IMG/VR virus record: IMGVR_UViG_3300007345_004370
Coordinates: 1-42,751 of that record
Source of the DNA: a virus
DNA length: 42,751 nucleotides
Direction: 5' to 3' (one strand)
The translations under genes were made by a program, and so were the position numbers. A model generated the notes under the pieces. It was not told where the DNA came from. It saw only the letters and a list, made by a program, of their open reading frames with translations, and ran no database searches. Below, piece after piece: positions 1 to 7,735 of the stretch (the stretch's first letter is position 1; the number at the start of each line of letters is the position of its first letter).

Positions 1-12
1 TCTGTCTGACAT
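1..12 (-). CDS. start of a gene that runs off the left edge
   Basis: Only four codons (Met-Ser-Asp-Arg) are visible, reading leftwards out of the window. An AAGG ribosome-binding site lies about five bases before the ATG and a T4 late-promoter box lies about 30 bases upstream, which is why I call a start here. Nothing can be said about the product. By position it continues the minus-strand virion region. Confidence 0.4.
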
Positions 13-60
13 ATTACCTTATTACTAGTAAGTTTATAATATTTATAATAATAAGGTAAT
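13..60. repeat. 12-bp perfect inverted repeat flanking a late promoter
   Basis: The arms are ATTACCTTATTA at 13-24 and TAATAAGGTAAT at 49-60, separated by 24 bases that contain the late-promoter box at 40-47. The left arm also supplies the AAGG ribosome-binding site of the gene starting at position 12. The arms could form a long AT-rich hairpin ending transcripts from upstream, or could be an operator. There is no GC-rich stem or U-tract, so a classical terminator is not supported. Confidence 0.45.
40..47 (-). promoter_or_regulatory. T4-type late promoter box TATAAATA
   Basis: A perfect TATAAATA reads on the minus strand, 28 bases before the ATG at position 12. T4-like phages use this box at about -10 for late transcription with the phage sigma factor (gp55). 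The position would give a short leader containing the AAGG ribosome-binding site. It is perfect to consensus, but the genome is AT-rich, so chance matches are possible. Confidence 0.55.
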
Positions 61-77
61 GTAAAACTAATTAATAA

Positions 78-329
78 CTACTTTTTTTCAGCTTCTTTTG
101 ATGTATCAATACCCAATTCACTGTCAATAATATCATCATAGTGTTTTTGTAAAATAGCAACTTTTTCTAACTCTAAAGACAACTTAACTCTGGTTGCTTG
201 TAAGTCTTGTCTAATGATAATACTATTTAAAGTTTTTGTATTTAACTCACTTCTTTTATAGTCTTTACCATCAATTGTAAAAGTTTGTTCTTTAGTTACG
301 TCTGTTGCTGTGTTCAATTCACTACTCAT
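78..329 (-). CDS. small coiled-coil phage protein, DUF6447-like
   Basis: An 83-residue protein with a central segment TFTIDGKDYKRSELN followed by a long heptad-like helix (about residues 32-70) rich in Leu, Glu and Lys. Small proteins with an Ile-Asp-Gly-Lys-x-Tyr opening and a coiled-coil tail recur among structural genes of marine T4-like phages and resemble the DUF6447 type; this is from memory of the family, not a search. The ATG is preceded by AGGAG. It lies 11 bases downstream of the Ig-like gene and probably shares its transcript. Function is unknown; a small virion or assembly component is plausible. Confidence 0.6.
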   Translation of the reverse strand: MSSELNTATDVTKEQTFTIDGKDYKRSELNTKTLNSIIIRQDLQATRVKLSLELEKVAILQKHYDDIIDSELGIDTSKEAEKK

Positions 330-340
330 ATTTTCTCCTA

Positions 341-676
341 TTATACGTTAGGTCTAGTTGTAATTAGACCTTCAATTATTCTTGTTACTGTTCCTGAAGA
401 ATCTGTTATGTCTAAATCATAAACATATCTTGCAGGCGCTTCTAAAGCAGCCGTTTGTGTTGCAGTTAATGACATTGTAACATTTCCTGATGTTCTATCA
501 CTATCAAACACAATAGTTAAATCTGTTCTCGTTCTTGTGGAACTATATCCCAAAGCCATTTTTGCAGTTGCCGTATAACCCGTTAAATCTAACGGATCTC
601 CGCTGTTATCCCTTACGGTTACAGTTGAACTGAAAGTTGCACCTTGGTCTATATTATAATTAGCTGTAGCTGCCAT
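341..676 (-). CDS. small beta-rich virion-type protein
   Basis: A 111-residue protein that is nearly all beta-strand in character. It opens with ANYNIDQGATFSSTVTV, has a central LDLTGYTATAKM strand pair and ends with ARYVYDLDI and a TRIIEGLITTRPNV strand. This layout matches a family common in marine T4-like phages, with an immunoglobulin-like or baseplate-upper-protein-N-terminus-like fold, usually annotated as a structural protein. A perfect late-promoter box ends five bases before the ATG, so the transcript would start at or next to the start codon and be almost leaderless. No ribosome-binding site fits in that space. It is followed at 11 bases by the DUF6447-like gene. Confidence 0.6.
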   Translation of the reverse strand: MAATANYNIDQGATFSSTVTVRDNSGDPLDLTGYTATAKMALGYSSTRTRTDLTIVFDSDRTSGNVTMSLTATQTAALEAPARYVYDLDITDSSGTVTRIIEGLITTRPNV

Positions 677-681
677 AGTAG

Positions 682-699
682 TATTTATACGTATAAATA
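682..699. promoter_or_regulatory. palindromic bidirectional late promoter
   Basis: TATTTATACGTATAAATA is a perfect 18-bp palindrome made of two TATAAATA late boxes back to back. It sits between the divergent genes starting at 676 (minus) and 728 (plus). The minus-strand box continues as TATAAATACTACT, close to the extended T4 late consensus, and would start transcription at about the ATG at 676. The plus-strand box would start near 706, giving a leader with a GGGG ribosome-binding site before the ATG at 728. One symmetric element therefore appears to drive both sides. Confidence 0.75.
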
Positions 700-727
700 A
701 TAGTATTAATCAATTTGGGGTTAAATT

Positions 728-1093
728 ATGGCAATAGATATACAATTTTTATATAAAAATTTAGTAGATCCAAACAAAACTTATGAGTCAGTTGATGAAT
801 TTTTTGACTCAGCATATACTGGAACTACAGATGAAGAAGATTTAAAGGCACACGAAGAAGTAAATAAAACTTATATATATGAAAAAATGGGTGTCTTAAC
901 AAATGACAACAAAGCAGTTATAATTGTTAGAAGATTTGAAAACATTACAATGTATAACGAATGGAAAAAGAAAAGAAGCTTATTGCCCAATATAGATTTT
1001 AATTTATCGGAACAAGAAGGATTGTTTGCAGAAATAACACCTTGGGGTACAAACGATAACGGAAAAACTGAAACAATAGAGGAGTTTAACTAA
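728..1093 (+). CDS. unknown small acidic protein, tandem paralog 1
   Basis: A 121-residue acidic protein of unknown function. It is clearly paralogous to the next gene. Both have a SV(D/E)EFF segment near residues 20-27, an acidic stretch, then a strand ending in IIV or LIV plus F(E), then (Y)NEWKKK or (Y)KEWKEK and a Leu-Pro pair. The strand-helix pattern with a Tyr-x-x-Trp could be a ferredoxin-like or ABM-like fold, but that is only a guess. GGGG seven bases before the ATG is a good ribosome-binding site, and the plus-strand late box lies 29 bases upstream. It overlaps the next gene by one base (TAATG). Confidence 0.6.
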   Translation: MAIDIQFLYKNLVDPNKTYESVDEFFDSAYTGTTDEEDLKAHEEVNKTYIYEKMGVLTNDNKAVIIVRRFENITMYNEWKKKRSLLPNIDFNLSEQEGLFAEITPWGTNDNGKTETIEEFN

Positions 1094-1443
1094 TGGAAAC
1101 ACATATTCAACAATGGAAATTAACTAATAAAAATGAGTCGTTAACGTTTGGATCAGTAGAGGAATTTTTTAATAAAAGTTCATCAACAGAAATAAGCGAA
1201 GATGACATAAACCAACACATTAACAACGAAGCACTATATGTAATAGATAAGTATGCTACTTTAAATGATGATAAGAAATCAGTTTTAATTGTAAAAGAAT
1301 TTGAAACTGAAGCTTTATACAAAGAGTGGAAAGAAAAAGCAGCTGCTTTACCAGTTGTTGATGATCTTATAAATTCTGAAGAATTAGGAGCGGTTGTTAC
1401 GGATGAAAGAGTTTTGAATCATTTTGATACATCAGCTGAATAG
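1093..1443 (+). CDS. unknown small acidic protein, tandem paralog 2
   Basis: A 116-residue paralog of the gene directly upstream, started by TAATG coupling. Shared positions include SVEEFF at the N-terminal side, VLIVKEFETEALYKEWKEK in the middle and a following Ala-Leu-Pro. Both termini differ from copy 1, so the duplication is old. No catalytic motif, signal peptide or membrane segment is visible. It is followed 31 bases later by the ATP-grasp gene and is probably cotranscribed with it. Function is not recognised; a small partner or substrate of the ATP-grasp enzyme is one untested idea. Confidence 0.6.
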   Translation: METHIQQWKLTNKNESLTFGSVEEFFNKSSSTEISEDDINQHINNEALYVIDKYATLNDDKKSVLIVKEFETEALYKEWKEKAAALPVVDDLINSEELGAVVTDERVLNHFDTSAE

Positions 1444-1474
1444 TTAATATTTAATCAACACATATATATTATGA

Positions 1475-2803
1475 ATGAATGTAGTTATATTATCACATAA
1501 GCGTAGTCTTAACAAGACCGAAGGTCTTATCACAGCGAATTTAAATAACCACATCACATTGGTTTGTGATGTGGTGCCAAACAAGTCAGGCGATCGCTAC
1601 AAACCTTTCATAAAACACATAGACGATTTAGTTGTATCAAAGAAGTTTGATATAATAGAAATCACAAAACAAATTATATCTTGTGATAAAGTGTTTTGTG
1701 TATCAGAAAATTTATTTCCTATTCAAGCACAATTAGAAAGTTATTACGGTATAAACAATATGTCTGCCTTTGCAGCTGAAGTGTTTAGTAATAAACAGAA
1801 ACTTGATGATTTTTGTAGAGTAATAGGACTACAACATAACGTACCTAAAAGTATTACACCTACCTTTCATAGTCAACTAGATGTATTTGATGGCAATGAG
1901 TTTTTTACAAAACCTGACATCGGTACTGGTAGTAATTCTTTCTATCCTAAATCAGATCAGAATACACCTATAATAGAGTATAGAAGATGGAATAACAAAC
2001 ATCATTTTTTAGATCATTTAAGTAAACTAAATTATCATAATGATTTTTTTGAAATCAATAAAACAGGTATTCAAAATGAAAACTTTAATAATGTACCTTG
2101 TAAAATTATGGCACAAGAATACTATTGGTCTGAAGAGCCATCTATATCACCTTATGGTTATGTTAAAGATGGTAAAGTAGATTGTTTATTCTATGTAAGA
2201 AATGCTAAAGTAAAGTATGGCGACATATTAGACTTTCATAAAAATCCTATAGATCAACATTCAATCAGTAAGAAAAGTGATATCGCAAAAGATATGGCAG
2301 TATGGTCTATACCTGTGAGTGAAGTAGATGAAGAGCAACATAGAATAATGTATGGTTTCGTACAGACTATAGTTGATAAACTAAAAGTAAAAGATATGTA
2401 CTTTGCAGGTCCTGACTTTCACATATCAGGTAAAAAATTAATTGCAATAGACTTTAATACACGTATAGGTCAGTTTATTAATATATTAGATAAGTTACCT
2501 GGCAATAATATATTTAACAATATAGGTAACAACAAAGAACCAGAAATTACAAATCATCTACTATGGGGTTGTACTCAATTAAAACCTGGTGTAATTAAAG
2601 AAATAAAGAATATAGAAATCGTTGAACAATATCTAAATTATCTGAATAAGAAGTTAGAAGTCGGTATGAATATACCTGAATTTCAAAATCTACAAAACAA
2701 AAAGTTTAATGTAAATCTTAACATAACTGGTAGAGATCAGCAAGAGCTGTTTGACAACTATAAGGATGCCAACCAGCTCTTACATAATTGTATTACTTAC
2801 TAA
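1475..2803 (+). CDS. ATP-grasp superfamily ligase
   Basis: A 442-residue protein with ATP-grasp architecture. It has a pre-ATP-grasp alpha/beta region (residues about 1-100), then FFTKPDIGTGSNSFY, which looks like the Lys-containing strand and Gly-rich loop that hold ATP. It then has AQEYYWSEEPSISPYGYV, like the adenine-binding hinge region, and AGPDFHISGKKLIAIDFN with a following TRIGQ, matching the Asp and Glu/Asn-x-Arg metal site near the C-terminus. ATP-grasp enzymes activate a carboxylate as acyl-phosphate and join it to an amine or thiol; the substrates here are unknown. The ATG at 1475 fits the frame; another ATG four bases earlier is out of frame. Its end overlaps the convergent TctC-like gene by 11 bases. 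The fold is fairly sure, the reaction is not. Confidence 0.75.
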   Translation: MNVVILSHKRSLNKTEGLITANLNNHITLVCDVVPNKSGDRYKPFIKHIDDLVVSKKFDIIEITKQIISCDKVFCVSENLFPIQAQLESYYGINNMSAFAAEVFSNKQKLDDFCRVIGLQHNVPKSITPTFHSQLDVFDGNEFFTKPDIGTGSNSFYPKSDQNTPIIEYRRWNNKHHFLDHLSKLNYHNDFFEINKTGIQNENFNNVPCKIMAQEYYWSEEPSISPYGYVKDGKVDCLFYVRNAKVKYGDILDFHKNPIDQHSISKKSDIAKDMAVWSIPVSEVDEEQHRIMYGFVQTIVDKLKVKDMYFAGPDFHISGKKLIAIDFNTRIGQFINILDKLPGNNIFNNIGNNKEPEITNHLLWGCTQLKPGVIKEIKNIEIVEQYLNYLNKKLEVGMNIPEFQNLQNKKFNVNLNITGRDQQELFDNYKDANQLLHNCITY

Positions 2804-3569
2804 AGTTAGCAACAGCCTCTTCAAACATTTCTATAGTTTGATTAGAACCATTTCCAACATAAGTTACAGAGCCTTTGAATTTACTATTCCACTCGGTAGT
2901 TGTAGAGAGGTTTGTTACAGCAGAACGTAATTCATTTGTTAAGGCGTAGTTAGCATTAATGGTGATGATTGCGTCAACAAATCTAAAACCTAATTCACCT
3001 TTTTCTGAAAAGGCAATACATTTAGAACCATCTTCCTCTAATGCGGCTTGACGTGAAGTAATTGTAAAGACAGTATCGGCGTCTTTGCCAACATAACCTT
3101 TAGTAGTACTTCCGCTGCCAGAATAAGGTACAACTACAAAATTTACATCATATTTTGCACCTAAATTTTTTAAGAATTTTGCAACTGGTTCTGATCCCCA
3201 TGTCGCAATCTTAACAGTTTGTCCACCCATATCTTCAAGTGAATTGTATGCTCTACTACACATAAGAGTTTCATATGTCATTAAAGCTACAATGTTATCT
3301 TTAGATACTTTCGGACTTTTCAAACTATCGTCACCTGGCCATTCACTAGACCATATCGTTAAGATAGGTTTATTAGATTCACCTTCAATATAAGTGTATG
3401 CAGTAACTGGATTATCTGCCTGAACAAAGTTATGGTCAGTTGTATCACCTATTGTAGAAAGAATTTGTCTGAAGACACCTTCTTGTGAACCAGGATTGAT
3501 TATTTGTACTTGAGCATATGCCATTGTACTGAACAACATACTCATTATTATTAACATTATTTTTTTCAT
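2793..3569 (-). CDS. tctC: TctC/Bug-like periplasmic solute-binding protein
   Basis: A 258-residue exported protein. The first 19 residues are a classical signal peptide (Lys-Lys start, hydrophobic core, AYA cleavage site). The mature part resembles Bug/TctC receptors of tripartite tricarboxylate transporters (TTT), notably GGQTVKIATWGSEPVAKFL followed by VVPYSGSGSTTKGYVG, matching the family's Gly-rich loop and VPYkG segment. Usual length is about 300-330, so it is shortened and divergent. It is the last gene of the minus operon, 11 bases after TctA, with AGGAG before the ATG. It would pass a ligand from the outer-membrane receptor to TctA. The ligand cannot be read from sequence: TctC proteins bind carboxylates and others, and cobalamin binding would be new. 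Confidence 0.7.
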   Translation of the reverse strand: MKKIMLIIMSMLFSTMAYAQVQIINPGSQEGVFRQILSTIGDTTDHNFVQADNPVTAYTYIEGESNKPILTIWSSEWPGDDSLKSPKVSKDNIVALMTYETLMCSRAYNSLEDMGGQTVKIATWGSEPVAKFLKNLGAKYDVNFVVVPYSGSGSTTKGYVGKDADTVFTITSRQAALEEDGSKCIAFSEKGELGFRFVDAIITINANYALTNELRSAVTNLSTTTEWNSKFKGSVTYVGNGSNQTIEMFEEAVANFSK

Positions 3570-3580
3570 TTTTTTATCTC

Positions 3581-4867
3581 CTATAAGATTATTAATGTTC
3601 TAATTAAATTTTCGTAAAATAGATCGCTTAGAAAGTATCCGTAAATAATAGGACTAGTATCCCAGCGTCTAATTAAGAACCCGATTATAGACAAAACAAA
3701 TATACAGATAATCATCCATTCACGTATGGCGAATATTGATATACTTGCAATGCTAATTATTGAGAGAAGTAAGATGTTTGCAATTGTTCTATATTGTTTA
3801 TAGAGATATGCAATCTTACCTAACAGATTGAAACCGTACCAGCTTAACCCCAAACAAAAGGCAGTAACAAAGGGTATAATATAAATTATACTTTCTAAAT
3901 GTTTGACTGTATTTTGAGCGTTGAAAACGAAACCATCTTCTAACATAATATAATAAATCAAAACTTCACTTCCCGTAATGGGTATCGCTAGTATAAGCAA
4001 AGGCAATAGTGATGATAAGGCGCCACTATTATTTGCTGCCTCTGCGGCTGCTATGCTTTTAAGTACAGGTTTTTTGAAAAACCTTTTAACAATATTTGCA
4101 CTTGCATAACTGCCAAGAATATTTGTTACACCTGGTATAAGACCACACCAAAATCCTACAAAACTTCCTATGAGTGTAGGCGTAGTTGTATCTTTACCAA
4201 CTGTAAAAGTATTTATACGTTTAGGTACTTCTACTTTAAAACTATTTAACTTTGTTAGTTCTGGCACTATGTATAATCCTATCATCACACTTGCAAAAGG
4301 TATTCCGATTGCGAGGTATGAGTTATTGAAAGTCAAAAAACTATCAAATGTAATAGGGTCTATACCTACTTTTGCAATCATGCCTCCGAATAAAAACAGT
4401 ATTATTGTAAACAATTTATTTTGTTTTGTCAATAGTGTAATCATTATAATTGCAGCTGCAACAATAACTGTCTGTAGTACACTATTATAAAATCTAAAAA
4501 CTTCTATGATCCAAGGCAATACAAAAATAAAAACAGTAAAAGCAAATATAACTCCTACTGTACTACTTACAGCGTTAGAAGCAACTGCTAGATTACCAAA
4601 ACCTTTTAAGAATAATTTGTGACCATATCTTGCAGTACTCATTGCTGTGGCGTCACCAGGTATACCATACAGAATAGCAGTTACACTATTTGTATAATTA
4701 GTTGCAATCAAAACTGTTACGTAATACATCATAACATTGACAGGCTCTATATGTGTTAGAAAAGGATATAGAGTTGCCGTTGCAACAAAAGGTCCTGCAC
4801 CTGGTATTACACCAAAGATGACACCACTTAAAGTTCCTATTATAGCCCAAAATATTGTATCGTACAT
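3581..4867 (-). CDS. tctA: TctA-like integral membrane transporter subunit
   Basis: A 428-residue, very hydrophobic protein with about ten or more membrane segments. It carries the TctA hallmarks twice: PGAGPFVATATLYPF near residues 23-37 and GIPGDATAMSTARYGHKLF near residues 68-86, with a second repeat GLIPGVTNILGSYASANIVK in the C-terminal half. TctA is the channel subunit of TTT secondary transporters, usually about 500 residues; the C-terminal part is short here. The small subunit TctB is not present next to it or elsewhere in the window. The start codon overlaps the stop of the receptor gene (TAATG), and TctC follows. A late box inside the gene (4210-4217) is probably chance. Confidence 0.8.
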   Translation of the reverse strand: MYDTIFWAIIGTLSGVIFGVIPGAGPFVATATLYPFLTHIEPVNVMMYYVTVLIATNYTNSVTAILYGIPGDATAMSTARYGHKLFLKGFGNLAVASNAVSSTVGVIFAFTVFIFVLPWIIEVFRFYNSVLQTVIVAAAIIMITLLTKQNKLFTIILFLFGGMIAKVGIDPITFDSFLTFNNSYLAIGIPFASVMIGLYIVPELTKLNSFKVEVPKRINTFTVGKDTTTPTLIGSFVGFWCGLIPGVTNILGSYASANIVKRFFKKPVLKSIAAAEAANNSGALSSLLPLLILAIPITGSEVLIYYIMLEDGFVFNAQNTVKHLESIIYIIPFVTAFCLGLSWYGFNLLGKIAYLYKQYRTIANILLLSIISIASISIFAIREWMIICIFVLSIIGFLIRRWDTSPIIYGYFLSDLFYENLIRTLIIL

Positions 4868-6507
4868 TAAAATGATTTGTTAAAACCTAAAGTAAACTTT
4901 CTACCTTCTTGTGAGAAACCATGAGGTGATTCATACTTCTCATTCAATAGATTGTTTAGACTTACACCAAAATTAAATCCATGATAGTTATAACCTAGAT
5001 TTAAATCAACTAAATGTGTTTCTGGCATTGATATTGTAGACCAGTTTGAGTTATGTATATCTAAATGTTTACCTTTGTATTTGTAGTTAGTAGTTAAAGT
5101 AAAGTTATTTTCAAACTTCTTATTGTGAATAAAACCAAGTGACCATTCTGGTCTTCTTAATGATAATACATCTTTTGTTTTACTTGTTAAATTACTTGCA
5201 AAAAGTTTCCAATCACCTGTATTATATGACATCTCTACACCATTTGTATTCAGATCACCTATATCATTTTGAAAGATAGTAGTAGCAAAGTTATTTTTAG
5301 TTAACGTTACCTCTTGTGAGTCACCATATACTACATCGCTGTATAATGTTTTATCTTTATATGACGTTGAGTGACTACCACTTATACTTAAACCATCGTC
5401 TAATTCTTGTAAGAATCCTATTTTATAAGTTTCATGGTCTTCATCAAATCTATGATGATATGATAATATGTTGTATGAAAAATTAAAGAAGTATCCCATG
5501 CCATGATTTCTACCTGTGTTTTCTGACCATGCAGATTTACCATAATTTTCATCATGTTTATAATCAAAACCTATTCCCCAATTTTGTCTTTGATGAACAC
5601 CTCTTAACGACCAATTTTGACTATCATAATTAGCGTCATCATAAATTCTTTCATATTCGTGTGTATGAAAAGTTAAACTATTATTAAAGTAATCTATACC
5701 TGTTTGAAAAGCATAAAAACTATTATCAGACCATTTGTCATCTTGTACAGCAAGACTATGACCATCAATATCTGTAAACGTATTTCTTGTAAACCAAGAT
5801 GCTCGCCAATGTATCATATCATACCATTTACTTACATTGACACCTATAGTCTGATTTTTTGTACCGTCTTTTTCATCAGCACCTGATAAAGCAGAAACAT
5901 TTTTAGACTCATGTTCACCTGCTGAAACAGATATATCAAAGTCATTTAATCTAGTATAATAATTACCACTTATAGTTTTATCATTACCATTACCTGATAC
6001 ATTATATCTTTTATCGTAATCTACAGTTGTTATAAAATTAATTGCACCACCTACAGCGTCTGCACCCCAATGAGCACCTGCACCACCTTTATATACATTT
6101 ATTTGTACAACGTTAAACATAAAGTCTTGCCCAACGTCAAATGCACCTGTAGGTGTTGATGTATCATTGATAGGTATACCATTCAATAAAACTAAAGTGT
6201 GATTAGAGTTTGTACCTCTTAAAAATACAGAACCAGTTTGTCCTTTTGGTCCTGATTGTGTAACGTCTAGTGTTGATACGTAATTTAAAACACTTGGTAA
6301 ATCAATTAGATTGTGTTCTCTTATTTCTGTTTTTGTAATTGTTGTTGTAGGTGTTATTCTATCACCTAATGCGTTTGAATTATTTAAGCTACCTACAGGA
6401 ATCACTATACAAGGTGGGTCATCATCCCAACTACAATCAAAACGATTGTCTTCAGCGAAAGTTTTTGTAGATACAAATAAAAATAATAATATAATCAATA
6501 ATCTCAT
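4867..6507 (-). CDS. BtuB-like TonB-dependent outer-membrane receptor
   Basis: A 546-residue outer-membrane receptor. A signal peptide (about 1-18, ending TFA) is followed by a possible TonB box around IVIPV. The plug has TTTITKTEIREH, then SVFLRGTNSNHTLVLLNG and WGADAVGGAINFIT. These align by eye with the BtuB plug (IRGTN-x-x-H-x-LVLIDG; YGSDAIGGVVNIIT). The barrel ends with LNNLLNEKYESPHGFSQEGR and a final Phe, like the BtuB C-terminus and as needed for barrel assembly. BtuB imports cobalamin. This copy is shorter than the usual 600 residues, with reduced loops. An unusual pair of Cys lies just after the signal peptide (about residues 24 and 32). It follows the last oxygenase by 8 bases with AGGA before the ATG. 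Receptor identity is firm; cobalamin specificity is inferred. Confidence 0.88.
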   Translation of the reverse strand: MRLLIILLFLFVSTKTFAEDNRFDCSWDDDPPCIVIPVGSLNNSNALGDRITPTTTITKTEIREHNLIDLPSVLNYVSTLDVTQSGPKGQTGSVFLRGTNSNHTLVLLNGIPINDTSTPTGAFDVGQDFMFNVVQINVYKGGAGAHWGADAVGGAINFITTVDYDKRYNVSGNGNDKTISGNYYTRLNDFDISVSAGEHESKNVSALSGADEKDGTKNQTIGVNVSKWYDMIHWRASWFTRNTFTDIDGHSLAVQDDKWSDNSFYAFQTGIDYFNNSLTFHTHEYERIYDDANYDSQNWSLRGVHQRQNWGIGFDYKHDENYGKSAWSENTGRNHGMGYFFNFSYNILSYHHRFDEDHETYKIGFLQELDDGLSISGSHSTSYKDKTLYSDVVYGDSQEVTLTKNNFATTIFQNDIGDLNTNGVEMSYNTGDWKLFASNLTSKTKDVLSLRRPEWSLGFIHNKKFENNFTLTTNYKYKGKHLDIHNSNWSTISMPETHLVDLNLGYNYHGFNFGVSLNNLLNEKYESPHGFSQEGRKFTLGFNKSF

Positions 6508-6515
6508 AATTTATC

Positions 6516-7172
6516 CTATAGTAGTTTTTTATATTTAGGCGTTTGTTTACCTGTTATTTTTGCAATTGTTCTAGGCCATGGTCCTGTGTTAGCAGTACTA
6601 TGTGGTATGTTTGCCCAATCAAACCATACTACATCACCTGCTTTCCATGGTGGTACATATGTATTCCCAAATTGAATAATATGACCTGGTTTCCAATCTT
6701 CTAACATAACAAAAACTCTACCCCATTCAGGATCAGTTGCTCTGCTTGATGATTGATCTTTTCTCTCTTTTCTTAAACCTGTTAAACTATCAATATGTAA
6801 ATGTAACATCATACCTGTAGTTTGAGTTTGTATATTTACCTGTGCGTCTTCTAAACCTAACTTGTCTGCTAGACCACACAATATAGGACACTCTTTCTTT
6901 GTTGCAGTCCACATTCTGTAGATTACAAAGTCTTTAGGTATACCCCAATCTTCTACTAGTTTATTTTCATACTCATAATCAAAATGATCGCCACCTGGTT
7001 TTACAGGACTAGGCCAATAGAAATCATATTGTTGCTTGTTTGCATATTCTAATTCCTTTGACCAGTCCTCATAAATGTTTGTAACTGTCTTAAAGTATTT
7101 ACCATGATCGCTTTCTCTAAAAGGATTGAAATCATAGTTACTTTGTTTAACAGTTATATCCCACCTGTTCAT
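6516..7172 (-). CDS. 2OG-Fe(II)-type oxygenase, copy 6 (most divergent)
   Basis: A 218-residue double-stranded beta-helix protein. The iron triad is His126-x-Asp128 (in HLHIDSL) and His191 (IPHSTAN). Arg201, ten residues later, suits binding of the 2-oxoglutarate carboxylate. The segment from GRVFVMLEDW through WKAGDVVWFDW is typical of the jelly-roll core. It lacks the GG-x3-H-x-D motif of the other copies and has a longer N-terminal part, so it may use a different substrate. The ATG at 7172 overlaps the previous stop (ATGA); an ATG at 7184 is an alternative. Likely role: hydroxylation or another oxidation in the same pathway as the upstream radical SAM enzymes. Confidence 0.7.
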   Translation of the reverse strand: MNRWDITVKQSNYDFNPFRESDHGKYFKTVTNIYEDWSKELEYANKQQYDFYWPSPVKPGGDHFDYEYENKLVEDWGIPKDFVIYRMWTATKKECPILCGLADKLGLEDAQVNIQTQTTGMMLHLHIDSLTGLRKERKDQSSSRATDPEWGRVFVMLEDWKPGHIIQFGNTYVPPWKAGDVVWFDWANIPHSTANTGPWPRTIAKITGKQTPKYKKLL

Positions 7173-7735
7173 GCCATACTCCAAAACGCTTTGTTGTTTG
7201 TAAACAAAGTACCGTTGTTATATTTTGATCTAACTCTGGCAAACCAATACTTAATATCAACAACAAAAGTAATTCTATCGTTTGTATTATCTAAAGATTT
7301 GATTGTTCCGTGCATGTAATTCGCACTATAAATTATAGGCGTATTATTCGTATGTTCTACTCTTTCTACAACTTGGTCAAATTGATCTATAAAGATAACA
7401 GGCGACTTTGACCAATCGTTATCTTCTTCATCACATATAACAGGAAATTGTAGTTTAGTAAAATTTTCAAAATCCCAATGGTTAGGTATACCACCTGGAT
7501 GTACTCTACTGAAATATACTCTCGTTTCATCTATATCAGCATTTATGTTTTCTTTTAGTAGTCTGTAAAATTCATGGTTACGATCAAACGTACTGTTTTC
7601 ATCAATAGGCGAATACTGTGGTAACTTATCTTGTCTATGTACCCACTTTGTTTGATCTACTGTTTTGTATAGATCAACTAACATATCTAAATTAAATTTC
7701 ATTTTATCTGCTTGTATAGAATAGAAATTAGTCAT
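7169..7735 (-). CDS. 2OG-Fe(II)-type oxygenase, copy 5
   Basis: A 188-residue member of the oxygenase group. It has GGIPNHWDF giving His86-x-Asp88, His132 in NYMHGT and Arg144 in DRITFVV, spaced 12 after the distal His. The order and spacing fit aspartyl/asparaginyl beta-hydroxylase-like and related 2-oxoglutarate oxygenases. A conserved SPVIFIDQ segment precedes the distal half, as in the neighbouring copies. The ATG at 7735 lies in the 8-base overlap with the upstream gene; an earlier GTG at 7744 is less likely. It sits third from the end of the second radical SAM and oxygenase module. Substrate unknown. Confidence 0.72.
   Translation of the reverse strand: MTNFYSIQADKMKFNLDMLVDLYKTVDQTKWVHRQDKLPQYSPIDENSTFDRNHEFYRLLKENINADIDETRVYFSRVHPGGIPNHWDFENFTKLQFPVICDEEDNDWSKSPVIFIDQFDQVVERVEHTNNTPIIYSANYMHGTIKSLDNTNDRITFVVDIKYWFARVRSKYNNGTLFTNNKAFWSMA

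Noticed and set aside
4210-4217. Late promoter box inside TctA
   Set aside because: A perfect TATAAATA on the minus strand, but about 640 bases from the next start and within coding sequence; chance is likely in AT-rich DNA.
2793-6507. Complete TTT transporter
   Set aside because: No TctB-like small membrane protein is present next to TctA or anywhere in the window, so only a partial system is claimed.
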